From Lachnospiraceae bacterium UBA1818 (GTDB lineage Bacteria; Bacillota; Clostridia; Lachnospirales; Lachnospiraceae), in assembly GCA_904419285.1 (NCBI GenBank), contig CAJFQZ010000006.1, positions 122,218 to 186,217 of the forward strand: a DNA stretch of 64,000 nt. The letters run 5' to 3'. This document shows positions 36,911 through 45,099 of this stretch, one piece after another. Position 1 is the stretch's first letter. The number at the start of each line of letters is the position of its first letter. Position numbers and translations under genes: made by a program. The notes beneath the pieces are model-generated. The model did not search any database. It worked only from the letters and a program-made list of their open reading frames with translations, and was not told the DNA's origin.

Positions 36911-36954
36911 TACGGTACAGATGAACTGCAACAGAAAGATAGTGGTGGGTATAA

Positions 36955-38295
36955 ATGAATTATACGAAGAAGATATTATATCAGTCCAACTACTGGTATA
37001 ATGACGGTCTGTGCAAGGCGCAGATCAGGGATATGTCGGGGGCGATCCTGTCTCTGCGCAGAAGTCTGCAGTATAACAGGGAGAATATTGCGGCTAGAAA
37101 TCTGCTGGGACTTGTCTATTATGGGGTTGGAGAAGTTGCGGAAGCGCTGGTGGAGTGGATCATCAGCAAGAATTTCCGCCCCCGGGACAACATTGCAAAT
37201 GAGTATATAAACAAAGTACAGTCTGCGGCGAATGAGCTTGAGATCATCAACCAGGCTGTAAAAAAATACAATCAGTGTCTGGTATACTGCCAGCAGAACG
37301 GGGAGGATCTGGCTGTGATCCAGCTGAAGCAGGTTATCGCATCCCATCCGACTTTTCTCAAAGCGTATCAGCTTCTGGGGCTGCTCTATTTACATACAGA
37401 GCAGTACTCGAAAGCGAGACAGGTGCTGCGTACCGCGAGAAAACTGGATACGACAAACGAGATGACTCTCCGGTATCTGCATGAACTGACGAAGCAGAGA
37501 GGCAGACGGGGAAAGAAGGAAAAGAAACGGGATGACGCCGTAGAGTACAGTCTCGGGAATGAGACGATCATACAGCCGCGCTATTCCGCCGCAAAGGAGC
37601 TGGCCGGGCGGCTGGCAGTGGCGAATCTTTTTGTCGGAGCTGTGATCGGAGCGGCGATCATCTGGTTCCTTGTAGCACCTGCTGTAAACCAGTCCAAGTC
37701 AGAACGCATGAACAACCAGATGCGGGAGTACAGCGCCCAGATCAACTCTCTGGAAGCCCAGATCAGCGCCCAGACAAGGACGCTGGACGAGTATCGCGCG
37801 GCAGGTGAGAATTCGGAGTCGGAGGCACAGCAGGCAGCCGCAAGATCGGAGAGCTATGAGAACCTGCTCAATGCGGTCACCCAGTATGAGTCGAGAGAGT
37901 ACAGCGATTCTGATATTGCCCAGGCGCTCCTGACCGTGCAGAGAGACCTGCTTGGCACCAACGGGCAGAACAGCTATGATACGATAGCGAACGATGTGTT
38001 CCCGGACGCATGCGATGATCTCTTCCCGACGGGTGAGTATTATCTGCAGACCGGAAGCTATCAGGATGCGATCTCCACACTGTCCATGGTCGTGACGATG
38101 AATGAGTCCTACTATGACGGGGAAGCGCTCCTGCGTCTTGCGCAGGCATACCAGGGCAGCGGAGACACGGCAAATGCGACAACGTATTTTAACCGTGTGA
38201 TCGAGCTGTTCCCTGACAGCGACTACGCTGCTGACGCTCAGGACGGGCTGAATGAGATCAACGGGACAGCGGCTTCTGATGATGACGGAGAATAG
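36955..38295 (+). CDS. TPR-repeat membrane protein
   Basis: 446 residues. N-terminal cytoplasmic TPR-like helices (about 10-180), a basic linker (RGRRGKKEKKR), one transmembrane helix (about 222-243, VANLFVGAVIGAAIIWFLVA), a coiled coil (about 250-305) and C-terminal TPRs outside (about 355-430, for example YYLQTGSYQDAISTL). It probably scaffolds a complex across the membrane; partner unknown. Last gene before the terminator at 38409. Confidence 0.85.
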   Translation: MNYTKKILYQSNYWYNDGLCKAQIRDMSGAILSLRRSLQYNRENIAARNLLGLVYYGVGEVAEALVEWIISKNFRPRDNIANEYINKVQSAANELEIINQAVKKYNQCLVYCQQNGEDLAVIQLKQVIASHPTFLKAYQLLGLLYLHTEQYSKARQVLRTARKLDTTNEMTLRYLHELTKQRGRRGKKEKKRDDAVEYSLGNETIIQPRYSAAKELAGRLAVANLFVGAVIGAAIIWFLVAPAVNQSKSERMNNQMREYSAQINSLEAQISAQTRTLDEYRAAGENSESEAQQAAARSESYENLLNAVTQYESREYSDSDIAQALLTVQRDLLGTNGQNSYDTIANDVFPDACDDLFPTGEYYLQTGSYQDAISTLSMVVTMNESYYDGEALLRLAQAYQGSGDTANATTYFNRVIELFPDSDYAADAQDGLNEINGTAASDDDGE

Positions 38296-38408
38296 GCCGA
38301 AACTGTGGAAAAAGTATGGACGCACCGCTGCAGAAGCCGGAGAAGAGCACAGATACAGGCCGGACAGCCCGAATTAAAGAAGAAGTGAATCAAGAATATA
38401 CGAAAGAT

Positions 38409-38440
38409 AAGGATATGCTGAAAATGCATATCCTTTTTTC
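38409..38440 (+). terminator. Terminator after the TPR membrane protein
   Basis: AAGGATATGC and GCATATCCTT form a 10-bp stem around a 7-base loop, followed by TTTTC. It closes the upstream operon ahead of the spoIIA genes; no clear sporulation promoter was identified in 38441-38556. Confidence 0.85.
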
Positions 38441-38556
38441 TTTGCCCGAAAAGGGCACGGCGCAGTCCGCCGGAGCTGTGGCGCAGATGCAGATCCGGCG
38501 GCGGGAGAGCCGGGAAAGCAGGGACGGTGTGTCCCGTAGAGGAGGAGTAGGATAAT

Positions 38557-38871
38557 ATGAAATATCAGGTCCAGGAGAACTGTCTGACGATCTATCTGCC
38601 CCGCGAGGTGGACCATCACAATGCAGAGGAAATGAAGCGGGAGGCGGATGCGGTGATCGACAGAAACCATATCAAGTATGTGATCTTTGATTTTGAGAGA
38701 ACAGATTTCATGGACAGTTCTGGAATAGGGGTTATCATGGGAAGGTATAAGACGATCTGCCTGATCGGAGGAGAAGTATGGGCGGTTCATGCGAATGCGC
38801 GGATCAAGAAGATCCTGACACTGTCGGGAGTGACAAAAATAATGAAGATATATGAGGAGGACGAATCATGA
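38557..38871 (+). CDS. spoIIAA: Anti-sigma-F factor antagonist
   Basis: 104-residue STAS-domain protein. When dephosphorylated it binds SpoIIAB and frees sigma F in the forespore. The phosphorylatable Ser lies in FMDSSGIGVIMGRY. GGAGGAG precedes the start; it overlaps spoIIAB by four bases. Confidence 0.95.
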   Translation: MKYQVQENCLTIYLPREVDHHNAEEMKREADAVIDRNHIKYVIFDFERTDFMDSSGIGVIMGRYKTICLIGGEVWAVHANARIKKILTLSGVTKIMKIYEEDES

Positions 38872-39323
38872 GAAATACGAATGAAATGGAGATCAGATTT
38901 GACGGGAGATCGGCAAACGAGGGATTTGCCAGGGTGGCGGTGGCATCTTTCATGACTCAGCTCAATCCGACAGTGGAGGAAGTGGCGGATGTCAAGACCG
39001 CTGTGTCCGAGGCGGTGACAAACGCGATCATCCACGGGTATGAGAACGAGGTGCATAAGGTGAGCATCCACTGCCGGATCGATGAGAATGTCTTCACGGT
39101 CGAGGTCAGCGACAAAGGGAAGGGAATCGAGGACATCGAGGAAGCGATGCGCCCGATGTACACGACCAAGCCGGAACAGGACCGCTCCGGTATGGGCTTC
39201 GCCTTTATGGAAGCCTTCATGGACAGTGTGGAGGTTGAATCGGAGCCGGGAAAAGGCACGAAGGTGAAGATGAAGAAGACCATCGGAAAAGGAAGGGAGA
39301 TATGGACCACACAATCGCTTTGA
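38868..39323 (+). CDS. spoIIAB: Anti-sigma-F factor, serine kinase
   Basis: 151 residues, GHKL-type ATPase that holds sigma F inactive and phosphorylates SpoIIAA. Motifs: AVSEAVTNAIIHGY (N box), DKGKGI (G1) and RSGMGFAFM (G2). The last 22 bases overlap the start of sigF, so the three genes are translationally linked as in other spore-formers. Confidence 0.95.
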   Translation: MRNTNEMEIRFDGRSANEGFARVAVASFMTQLNPTVEEVADVKTAVSEAVTNAIIHGYENEVHKVSIHCRIDENVFTVEVSDKGKGIEDIEEAMRPMYTTKPEQDRSGMGFAFMEAFMDSVEVESEPGKGTKVKMKKTIGKGREIWTTQSL

Positions 39324-40018
39324 TCAGGAAATCACACGATGGAGATAAAGAAGCGAGGGAACAGCTTGTAGAAGAAAATGTGGGGCTGGTCTGGTGCGTT
39401 GTCAGACGTTTCTACGGCAGGGGCACAGAGGCGGAGGATCTCTTCCAGATCGGGAGTATCGGCCTTCTGAAGGCGATCGACAAGTTCGATCTGTCCTATG
39501 ATGTGAAGTTTTCTACCTATGCGGTCCCCATGATCTCGGGCGAGATCAAGCGCTTCCTGCGGGATGACGGGATGATCAAGGTCAGCCGGTCGCTGAAAGA
39601 GCTGGCTGTCAGGAGCCTTCAGACAAGGGAGAAGCTGACAGACCGGCTCGGCAGAGAGCCGACTCTGGAAGAGCTTGCCGGAGAGATGGGAGTGGACAAG
39701 GAGGAGATCGTGCAGGCAATGGAGGCGGGAAGCGAGGTGGAATCTCTCTACCGCCCCATTCACCAGAAGGAGGGCAGTGAGATCCGCCTGCTGGACAAGA
39801 TCGAGGAAAAGGAGCGCAAAGAGGACCGGATCCTGGACCGTATGGTATTAAAGCAGCTTCTGGAGACGCTGGAGCCGAAAGAGAGACAGCTCATCTATCT
39901 CAGATATTTTGCAGAAAAAACACAGTCTGATGTGGGCAGGATCATGGGAATCTCCCAGGTCCAGGTGTCCAGGCTGGAGAAGCGGATCCTGGAGGATCTC
40001 CGAAGACGCGGAAGATAA
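39302..40018 (+). CDS. sigF: Sporulation sigma factor F
   Basis: 238-residue sigma-70-type factor, the first forespore-specific one. Region 2 with ENVGLVWCVVRRFYGRG and DLFQIGSIGLLKAIDKFD, region 3, and a region 4 helix-turn-helix ending KTQSDVGRIMGISQVQVSRLEKRIL are complete. Confidence 0.95.
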   Translation: MDHTIALIRKSHDGDKEAREQLVEENVGLVWCVVRRFYGRGTEAEDLFQIGSIGLLKAIDKFDLSYDVKFSTYAVPMISGEIKRFLRDDGMIKVSRSLKELAVRSLQTREKLTDRLGREPTLEELAGEMGVDKEEIVQAMEAGSEVESLYRPIHQKEGSEIRLLDKIEEKERKEDRILDRMVLKQLLETLEPKERQLIYLRYFAEKTQSDVGRIMGISQVQVSRLEKRILEDLRRRGR

Positions 40019-40213
40019 ACCCGCAGATGATGAAAGCGGGCAGGGCGTGCACCGCAGGGAAACAGCGCGTTCCAGGGCGGCGGTCCCGGATATGCAGAAA
40101 AACAGTTTGAAAAATCGACACATAATTTCATCCGATCTTCGGATACTACAGTAGTGAAAAATATGTGTCCGGCGCAGAGTCAGGCGCTGCGGGAGAAAGG
40201 TCGGGTGAAAGAC

Positions 40214-40369
40214 ATGGATGAAGGAAAGAAAAAAGTGTGGATCTGTCTGCTGATCGCCGTGCTGGCGGCGGTTGTGATCGGGATCCTCTATTATCTGAGC
40301 GCGCCTTCGCAGCAGAGCAGTGAAGGATTTCTTATTCTTGCTCCGGAGGTGATAGAATATGCCGGCTGA
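40214..40369 (+). CDS. Small single-span membrane protein, 51 residues
   Basis: A basic N-terminus (MDEGKKKVW) is followed by one hydrophobic helix (about 9-28) and a short outer tail ending VIEYAG. It sits in the interval between sigF and spoVAA, overlapping the spoVAA start by 11 bases, so it is probably co-translated with spoVAA. I do not recognise the family; by position it may be a sporulation protein. A longer in-frame start at 40154 is less likely. Confidence 0.55.
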   Translation: MDEGKKKVWICLLIAVLAAVVIGILYYLSAPSQQSSEGFLILAPEVIEYAG

Positions 40370-41024
40370 GAAAGCAACTCTCTACATCAAAGGAGACTGC
40401 GATGTGGAGGTCACAAAAAAGGATATCACTCTGGGAGATATCCTGACAATGGAGTGCGGGGACAGGACAGTCATTCCGAAGATCAAGGCTCTGAAGCTGA
40501 TGAAAGTACCGCAGCAGGGAAAACAGAGATTCGTCGTCTCTGTATTGAAGATTATATCCTGTATCCATGAGAAATATCCGAATATCGAAGTGCAGAATCT
40601 GGGAGAGGCGGATATTATCATTACTTACGAGGATCAGAAGACTCCCGCAAAGTTCTGGCATCTTCTGAAAGCAGTGTTTGTCGCTCTGGTCACATTCTGC
40701 GGGGCAGCGTTTTCCATCATGGCGTTCAACAACGACGTCGATGTGACAAAACTGTTCGCGCAGATCCATGAACTTGTGACCGGTCAGGAGACGAGCGGGT
40801 TTACGATCCTGGAGATCGCATATTCTTTCGGGCTGACAGTGGGGATCCTGATCTTTTTCAATCATTTCGGAAAGAAGCGGTTCACGGTGGATCCTACTCC
40901 CATGGAAGTTCAGATGCGGCTCTATGAAAATGATATTCAGACGACGCTGATCGAGGACTCTGCGAGAAAGGGGGAGGAGATCGATGTGGGCAGCTCAGGT
41001 GCTCCTGGCAGTCATCGGAATTAG
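40359..41024 (+). CDS. spoVAA: Stage V sporulation protein AA
   Basis: 221 residues: a soluble N-terminal domain (about 1-95) and two to three hydrophobic helices (for example AVFVALVTFCGAAFSIMAF). It resembles SpoVAA of the spore membrane channel complex that moves Ca-dipicolinate; Bacillus SpoVAA is about 206 residues. It overlaps spoVAB by 41 bases. Confidence 0.85.
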   Translation: MPAEKATLYIKGDCDVEVTKKDITLGDILTMECGDRTVIPKIKALKLMKVPQQGKQRFVVSVLKIISCIHEKYPNIEVQNLGEADIIITYEDQKTPAKFWHLLKAVFVALVTFCGAAFSIMAFNNDVDVTKLFAQIHELVTGQETSGFTILEIAYSFGLTVGILIFFNHFGKKRFTVDPTPMEVQMRLYENDIQTTLIEDSARKGEEIDVGSSGAPGSHRN

Positions 41025-41400
41025 CGCTGGCATGGCAGTGGCGGCGGGGCTTTTCTCTTTCATTGTCGAGCTGGGCGTCATCGCGGACTTTGCCGACAGG
41101 ACGCATACAGGGGAAAAGATCCTGTTCTATGAAGACTGCGTAGCTTTAGGCGGGATCGTCGGAAATATCATATACGTGTTCCATATCGGCGTCCCTCTAG
41201 GGACAGCTCTCCTGGCAGTGTTCGGACTGTTTGCAGGGATTTTTGTAGGATGTTGGGCGATGGCTCTGGCGGAGATTCTGAATGTGTTCCCGGTGTTTAT
41301 GCGCCGGGCGCGGATCGTGAGATATCTGACGGCCTTTGTGATCAGCATGGCATTGGGAAAGGGGATTGGAGCGTGCCTGTTCTTCTTCCGGGGATGGTGA
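40984..41400 (+). CDS. spoVAB: Stage V sporulation protein AB
   Basis: 138-residue protein of four or so membrane helices, with typical segments GIVGNIIYVFHIGVPLG and GIFVGCWAMALAEILNV. Partner of SpoVAA in the dipicolinate uptake and release machinery. Last gene of the plus-strand sporulation block; the following 268 bases hold no gene that I can support. Confidence 0.88.
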   Translation: MWAAQVLLAVIGISAGMAVAAGLFSFIVELGVIADFADRTHTGEKILFYEDCVALGGIVGNIIYVFHIGVPLGTALLAVFGLFAGIFVGCWAMALAEILNVFPVFMRRARIVRYLTAFVISMALGKGIGACLFFFRGW

Positions 41401-41646
41401 CAGGGACAGTTTTATACAGAGGCTTTCTGAAAATGCAAAATGAAAGCGTTCTATTCAGTTCTCCGGAATCTGACAACTTCCTTTTTCGCCCTCCAGGCTC
41501 AGCCGTAGAGAGATGAAATAATTTCCATCCACATACTGAAAAACGAATTTCCATCCTGCTTAAGTTATGCAGTCAGAATGGGGCTTTGTTGTCTCAGTCT
41601 TTCTATAAAATATGTATCACAATCAAATGTTTCGCTGACACATCGT
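41401..41646. other. Intergenic stretch between spoVAB and inverted spoVAC
   Basis: No convincing gene, promoter or U-tract terminator is visible. An A-rich run (GAAAATGCAAAATG near 41429) is repeated inverted with one mismatch on the far side of spoVAC (near 42380-42393), a weak match given its composition. Confidence 0.4.
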
Positions 41647-41671
41647 AGAGGGAGCCCATCGGCTCCCTCTA
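41646..41671. other. Perfect hairpin at the 3' end of spoVAC
   Basis: TAGAGGGAGCC and GGCTCCCTCTA form an 11-bp stem with a 4-base loop that includes the spoVAC stop codon. Neither side carries a U run, so it may be a protecting 3' end or a non-classical terminator. Confidence 0.55.
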
Positions 41672-42130
41672 GTTCAGCAGTGTCCACACCCAGTAGAGCA
41701 GGCCCAGCGCCCAGCTTGTGACGATTCCGTACAGGATGACGGGACCGGCGATGGTGAAGATCTTGCAGCCGATGCCGAAGACCTGTCCTTCCTTTTTATA
41801 TTCAATGGCGGGCGCTGCCACGGAGTTGGCGAACCCGGTGATCGGAACGAGGGCTCCGGCGCCGCCCCATTTCGCCAGACGGGGATAGATTCCTGTTCCG
41901 GTGAGGAGTACGCTGATGAGGACCAGGAGCAGAGAGGTCCAGCTGCTGCATTCGTCGGCAGAGAGCTTCTGCATCTCACAGTAGTGATAGATCACCTGTC
42001 CGAGAAAGCAGATTGTCCCGCCAAGGAGAAATGCCTTGAGCATGTTGAGCCATACATTGTGCCGGGGCGTTTTCTTTTTTACATAGTCTTCATACTGTTT
42101 CTGTTGTTTCATGCGCTGCACTTTATCCAT
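41669..42130 (-). CDS. spoVAC: Stage V sporulation protein AC, inverted relative to its neighbours
   Basis: 153 residues, the mechanosensitive-channel subunit of the dipicolinate complex. The family signature is clear: basic start (KTPRHNVWLNMLKAFLLGGTIC), LLTGTGIYPRLAKWGGAGALVPITGFANS and GCKIFTIAGPVILYG. The start MDKVQRM follows AAAGGAGG at 8 bases; the open frame upstream is not used. In known clusters spoVAC, D and E are co-directional; here C lies on the opposite strand between spoVAB and spoVAD and so needs its own promoter. Confidence 0.93.
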   Translation of the reverse strand: MDKVQRMKQQKQYEDYVKKKTPRHNVWLNMLKAFLLGGTICFLGQVIYHYCEMQKLSADECSSWTSLLLVLISVLLTGTGIYPRLAKWGGAGALVPITGFANSVAAPAIEYKKEGQVFGIGCKIFTIAGPVILYGIVTSWALGLLYWVWTLLN

Positions 42131-42157
42131 GATGAGTGCCTCCTTTTGTTTTTGAGT

Positions 42158-42187
42158 GCGCCGGTTATCCTCCGGCGCTTCTTTTTT
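42158..42187 (+). terminator. Plus-strand terminator-like hairpin behind the spoVAC start
   Basis: GCGCCGG (42158-42164) and CCGGCGC (42172-42178) form a stem, followed by TTCTTTTTT. It would stop plus-strand transcripts that run antisense through spoVAC from the spoIIA/spoVAA side. No gene directly precedes it on that strand. Confidence 0.65.
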
Positions 42188-42586
42188 GTGATGGAGGCGG
42201 GCAAAAGTCCGGCTCCACCTAAGACTTTGACGAGGGCTGCGTGATTTTTCATCTGCGGCGGCGTGCAAATCGATGCCGCCGCTGCGCCTCATTCCTTCGG
42301 CCTGCATATGAAGAAATCATTCTGCGCGATGCTAACCAGTCATTTATTAAGTATCTGACAAACAGCTCAGATTATACTGCATTTTCCATTTTCTGCAGTT
42401 TTTGCAGGTATATTTTAGGAACAGGAGGAAGATAATAACTCTCAAAGCAGTCCTCCAGCGCGTTGGCTCCGAAATTGACTAACTGACGGAGTGGGACAAG
42501 ACGGATCCGGGGAAGGCGGGCCGGATAAATAAAATGACCGGATAAAATGGCGTGCCGGAGGATGAATCAGAAATGGAGACGGGATT
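42188..42586. other. Structured intergenic region between spoVAC and spoVAD
   Basis: Holds several stems: AAAGTC/GACTTT (42204-42228), GATTTTTCAT paired with ATGAAGAAATC (42243-42252 with 42308-42318) enclosing GCGGCGGC/GCCGCCGC (42255-42282). A minus-strand TATAAT (42371-42376) could start a leader of about 230 bases for spoVAC. The plus-strand ORF 42241-42435 looks spurious. 42440-42586 precedes spoVAD, with only a GGAG ribosome site evident. Confidence 0.45.
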
Positions 42587-43597
42587 ATGGATCAGGTAAG
42601 AGGAAGTCAGAGCATTGTGTTTTCGCAGGCTCCCTATATTATCAGCGCGGCGTCGGTGGCGGGGAGCAAGGAGGCGGAGGGTCCGCTGGCGAAGCTGTTC
42701 GATATGGTGAATCAGGACGATCTGTTCGGCGCGCAGACCTGGGAGGAAGCGGAAAGCAATATGCAGAAGGAGGCGTGTACGCTGGCACTTGGAAAGGCGC
42801 ATGTGAAAGCGGAGAAAGTGAGGTATCTGTTCGGCGGGGATCTGCTCAGGCAGGGTATCGCCACCTCCATGGGCGTGGAGGCGCTGCAGATCCCCATGTT
42901 CGGGCTGTATGGGGCATGCTCCACATCCGGCGAGGCGCTCGCGCTGGCTGCAATGAGCACAGCGGCGGGGTACGGAGAGTATATGCTTGCCGTGACGTCC
43001 AGCCACTTCGGGAGCGCGGAGAAGGAGTTCCGTTTCCCTCTGGGCTATGCCAGCCAGAGACCGCTGTCCGCCCACTGGACCGTGACCGGAAGCGGCGCCT
43101 TCCTGGTCGGGACGAGGAAGAGCCATGTGCGGATCACAGGCGTTACGGTGGGAAAGATCGTGGACTACGGACTGAAGGATTCACAGAATATGGGGGCGTG
43201 TATGGCGCCGGCAGCGATGGATACGATCGTTCAGAATCTGCATGATATGGAGCGGGAGCCGGAGGAATATGACCGGATCGTCACGGGTGATCTGGGATAT
43301 GTGGGTCAGTCGATCCTTCTGGACCTTGTGAAAGGAAAGGGATATGATATCCGGAAGCTCCATATGGACTGCGGGATGACGATCTTTGATCAGGAGACTC
43401 AGGATACCCATGCAGGAGGAAGCGGGTGCGGATGCGCGGCAGTGACGCTGGCGTCGTTTATCCTTCCGAAGATTGAGAAGGGGGAATGGAAGAGAGTGCT
43501 CTTTGTCCCCACCGGCGCGCTTATGTCCACTGTAAGCTACAATGAGGGAGCCAGTGTGCCGGGGATCGCCCACGGGATTGTGCTGGAGCACTGCTGA
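42587..43597 (+). CDS. spoVAD: Stage V sporulation protein AD
   Basis: 336-residue thiolase-fold protein that binds dipicolinic acid at the spore inner membrane. Family segments: GSQSIVFSQAPYII, YGACSTSGEALALAA, THAGGSGCGCAA and GALMSTVSYNEGASVPGIAHGI. The two Cys-containing loops sit where thiolases keep catalytic Cys, but SpoVAD is a binding protein. spoVAE follows 52 bases later. Confidence 0.95.
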   Translation: MDQVRGSQSIVFSQAPYIISAASVAGSKEAEGPLAKLFDMVNQDDLFGAQTWEEAESNMQKEACTLALGKAHVKAEKVRYLFGGDLLRQGIATSMGVEALQIPMFGLYGACSTSGEALALAAMSTAAGYGEYMLAVTSSHFGSAEKEFRFPLGYASQRPLSAHWTVTGSGAFLVGTRKSHVRITGVTVGKIVDYGLKDSQNMGACMAPAAMDTIVQNLHDMEREPEEYDRIVTGDLGYVGQSILLDLVKGKGYDIRKLHMDCGMTIFDQETQDTHAGGSGCGCAAVTLASFILPKIEKGEWKRVLFVPTGALMSTVSYNEGASVPGIAHGIVLEHC

Positions 43598-43649
43598 GAG
43601 GACGGATAAGATAGAAGGATAAGACAGGGCAGATAAGGAGGAAGAAAGT

Positions 43650-44006
43650 ATGGATTATGTGGTTTCATTTCTGATCGGAGGGCTCGTCTGCGCCGCAGTG
43701 CAGATCCTGCTGGACCGGACGAAGCTGATGCCCGGACGGGTGATGGTGCTGCTCGTGTGCACTGGCGCGGTACTGGGATTCTGCGGCCTCTATGAGCCGT
43801 TTAAGGAATTTGCAAAGTCCGGCGCCTCAGTGCCGCTGCTCGGCTTCGGGAATACGCTCTGGCAGGGGGTGAAGGACGCCGTGGATGAGAACGGGTTCAT
43901 CGGGATCTTCATGGGCGGATTCAAGGCGAGCGCGGTGGGGATCTCAGCAGCGCTGATCTTCGGGTATCTGGCGTCCTTTATCTTTGATCCGAAGATGAAA
44001 AAATAG
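43650..44006 (+). CDS. spoVAE: Stage V sporulation protein AE
   Basis: 118 residues, three to four membrane helices, family segments GLVCAAVQILLDRTKLMPGRVMV, SVPLLGFGNTL and GGFKASAVGISAALIFGYL. Component of the dipicolinate channel with SpoVAC and SpoVAD. Strong AAGGAGG ribosome site. Confidence 0.93.
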   Translation: MDYVVSFLIGGLVCAAVQILLDRTKLMPGRVMVLLVCTGAVLGFCGLYEPFKEFAKSGASVPLLGFGNTLWQGVKDAVDENGFIGIFMGGFKASAVGISAALIFGYLASFIFDPKMKK

Positions 44007-44080
44007 GGATTGTGGAGGACAGCGCTGCGAGTGCGCATGAGGGCAGAGGTTAAGTGTGCACAGTTACAACAGGCGCCGGC

Positions 44081-44136
44081 TTTACGAAGATTTAACAGAA
44101 TCGAAGATGCGGTCCTGCTTTCCCCTCTGGTATAAT
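44081..44136 (+). promoter_or_regulatory. Promoter with PhoP-box-like repeat ahead of the RpiR-type gene
   Basis: TTTACG (44081-44086) and TTAACA (44092-44097) repeat with an 11-base period, like PhoP-binding TT(A/T/C)ACA repeats. TG-G-TATAAT (-10 at 44131-44136) follows with a poor -35. The distance from repeat to -10 (50 bases) equals that ahead of pstS (49), which argues for PhoP activation. Confidence 0.6.
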
Positions 44137-44173
44137 GAGACAGAAGAAAAATCTATCAGAGAGAGGAAAGATT

Positions 44174-44188
44174 TGTAGAAAATCTACA
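44174..44188. promoter_or_regulatory. Palindromic operator 1, TGTAGAAAATCTACA
   Basis: Perfect palindrome (TGTAGA-AAA-TCTACA) in the 5' UTR, 8 bases before the start of the RpiR-type gene. The same core occurs again at its 3' end. Likely the operator of that regulator. Confidence 0.65.
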
Positions 44189-44196
44189 GGGAGATC

Positions 44197-45099
44197 ATGA
44201 AGAACGGAATCGCGAAGCAGATCATGTCAGGGTACGGAGACCTGAGAAAATCGGAGAAAAAGGCGGCGGATTATATCCTGAAAAATATGGAGCAGGCGGC
44301 GGAACTGTCCATTGACCGCCTGGCAGAAGCGGCGGGGGTGAGCAAGCCCACCGTGCTCAGGATGCTCCGCGCGTTCGGGTTTTCCGGGTATAAGGATTTT
44401 AAGTATCAGCTTGTATCTGAGCTGGCGCAGTCGGAGGCGGAACAGCAGGGTGAGGCGGAACCGATGTTCGGCTATACACTCAGGAAGCAGGATACGCTGG
44501 AAGAGATTCCTTCCTACATGACTGCCACGGCGGCGGGGATGATGGAGGAGACTTTGAAGAACTTTTCCGTCAAGACCTATCGGAAGACGGTAGAAGCCAT
44601 CAGGAAAGCGCGTCTGATCGATATCTACAGTGTGGAGAATTCAGGCGTTGCGGCGCAGGATCTGCTGGCGAAGCTTCTCTATCTCGGCCTGCCGTGCAGA
44701 TATTTCAGCGATTCTTATTATCAGAGGATCTCAGCGGGAAGCCTGACGGATGAAGATGTGGCGGTGGGTATCTCCTATTCCGGCGCGTCGAAGGATACGG
44801 TGGACGCGATGCGGACGGCGAAGCGGTCTGGTGCTGTGACGATTGTCATCACAAATTTCCGGGATTCTCCGATCTGCAGATACGCGGACATCCTGATCTG
44901 CACCAGCCAGGAGCAGTTTATTTACGGAAACGCCATCTATTCGAGGATGACGCAGCTTCTGATCGTGGACATGATCTATATGGGGATCATTGCCTCAGAT
45001 TACGAACACTATGTGGGACTTCTGGATCAGGGAGAGAAGATCGTGCGGGAGAGGGCGTACCCGTACGGAGCAGAGAAAAGGAAAAAGAAGAAACCGTAG
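44197..45099 (+). CDS. RpiR/MurR-family regulator, probably of the AEP genes
   Basis: 300 residues: N-terminal helix-turn-helix of RpiR type (about 1-80, SIDRLAEAAGVSKPTVLRMLRAFGFSGYKDFK) and a C-terminal SIS domain (about 120-280) with GISYSGASKDTVDAMRTAK. Such proteins sense phosphorylated compounds; here a phosphonate or a metabolite of it is likely by context. Placed immediately ahead of the AEP transport and breakdown genes. Same-type palindromes flank it. Confidence 0.88.
   Translation: MKNGIAKQIMSGYGDLRKSEKKAADYILKNMEQAAELSIDRLAEAAGVSKPTVLRMLRAFGFSGYKDFKYQLVSELAQSEAEQQGEAEPMFGYTLRKQDTLEEIPSYMTATAAGMMEETLKNFSVKTYRKTVEAIRKARLIDIYSVENSGVAAQDLLAKLLYLGLPCRYFSDSYYQRISAGSLTDEDVAVGISYSGASKDTVDAMRTAKRSGAVTIVITNFRDSPICRYADILICTSQEQFIYGNAIYSRMTQLLIVDMIYMGIIASDYEHYVGLLDQGEKIVRERAYPYGAEKRKKKKP

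Noticed and set aside
42190-42240. Resemblance to the RNase P RNA 5' core (AAAGTCCGGCTCCACC)
   Set aside because: The surrounding conserved elements of RNase P RNA (GAGGAAAGTCC start and the ACAGAAA end) are absent and the space to the next genes is too short.
41429-42393. Invertase-type inverted repeats around spoVAC
   Set aside because: The only match found (GAAAATGCAAAATG against GAAAATGGAAAATG) is A-rich, short and has a mismatch; no recombinase gene is nearby. Not enough to claim a phase-variable switch.
42241-42435. Plus-strand ORF of 64 codons between spoVAC and spoVAD
   Set aside because: No ribosome site, Arg/Cys-rich composition typical of a shadow frame, and it covers base-paired segments better explained as RNA structure.
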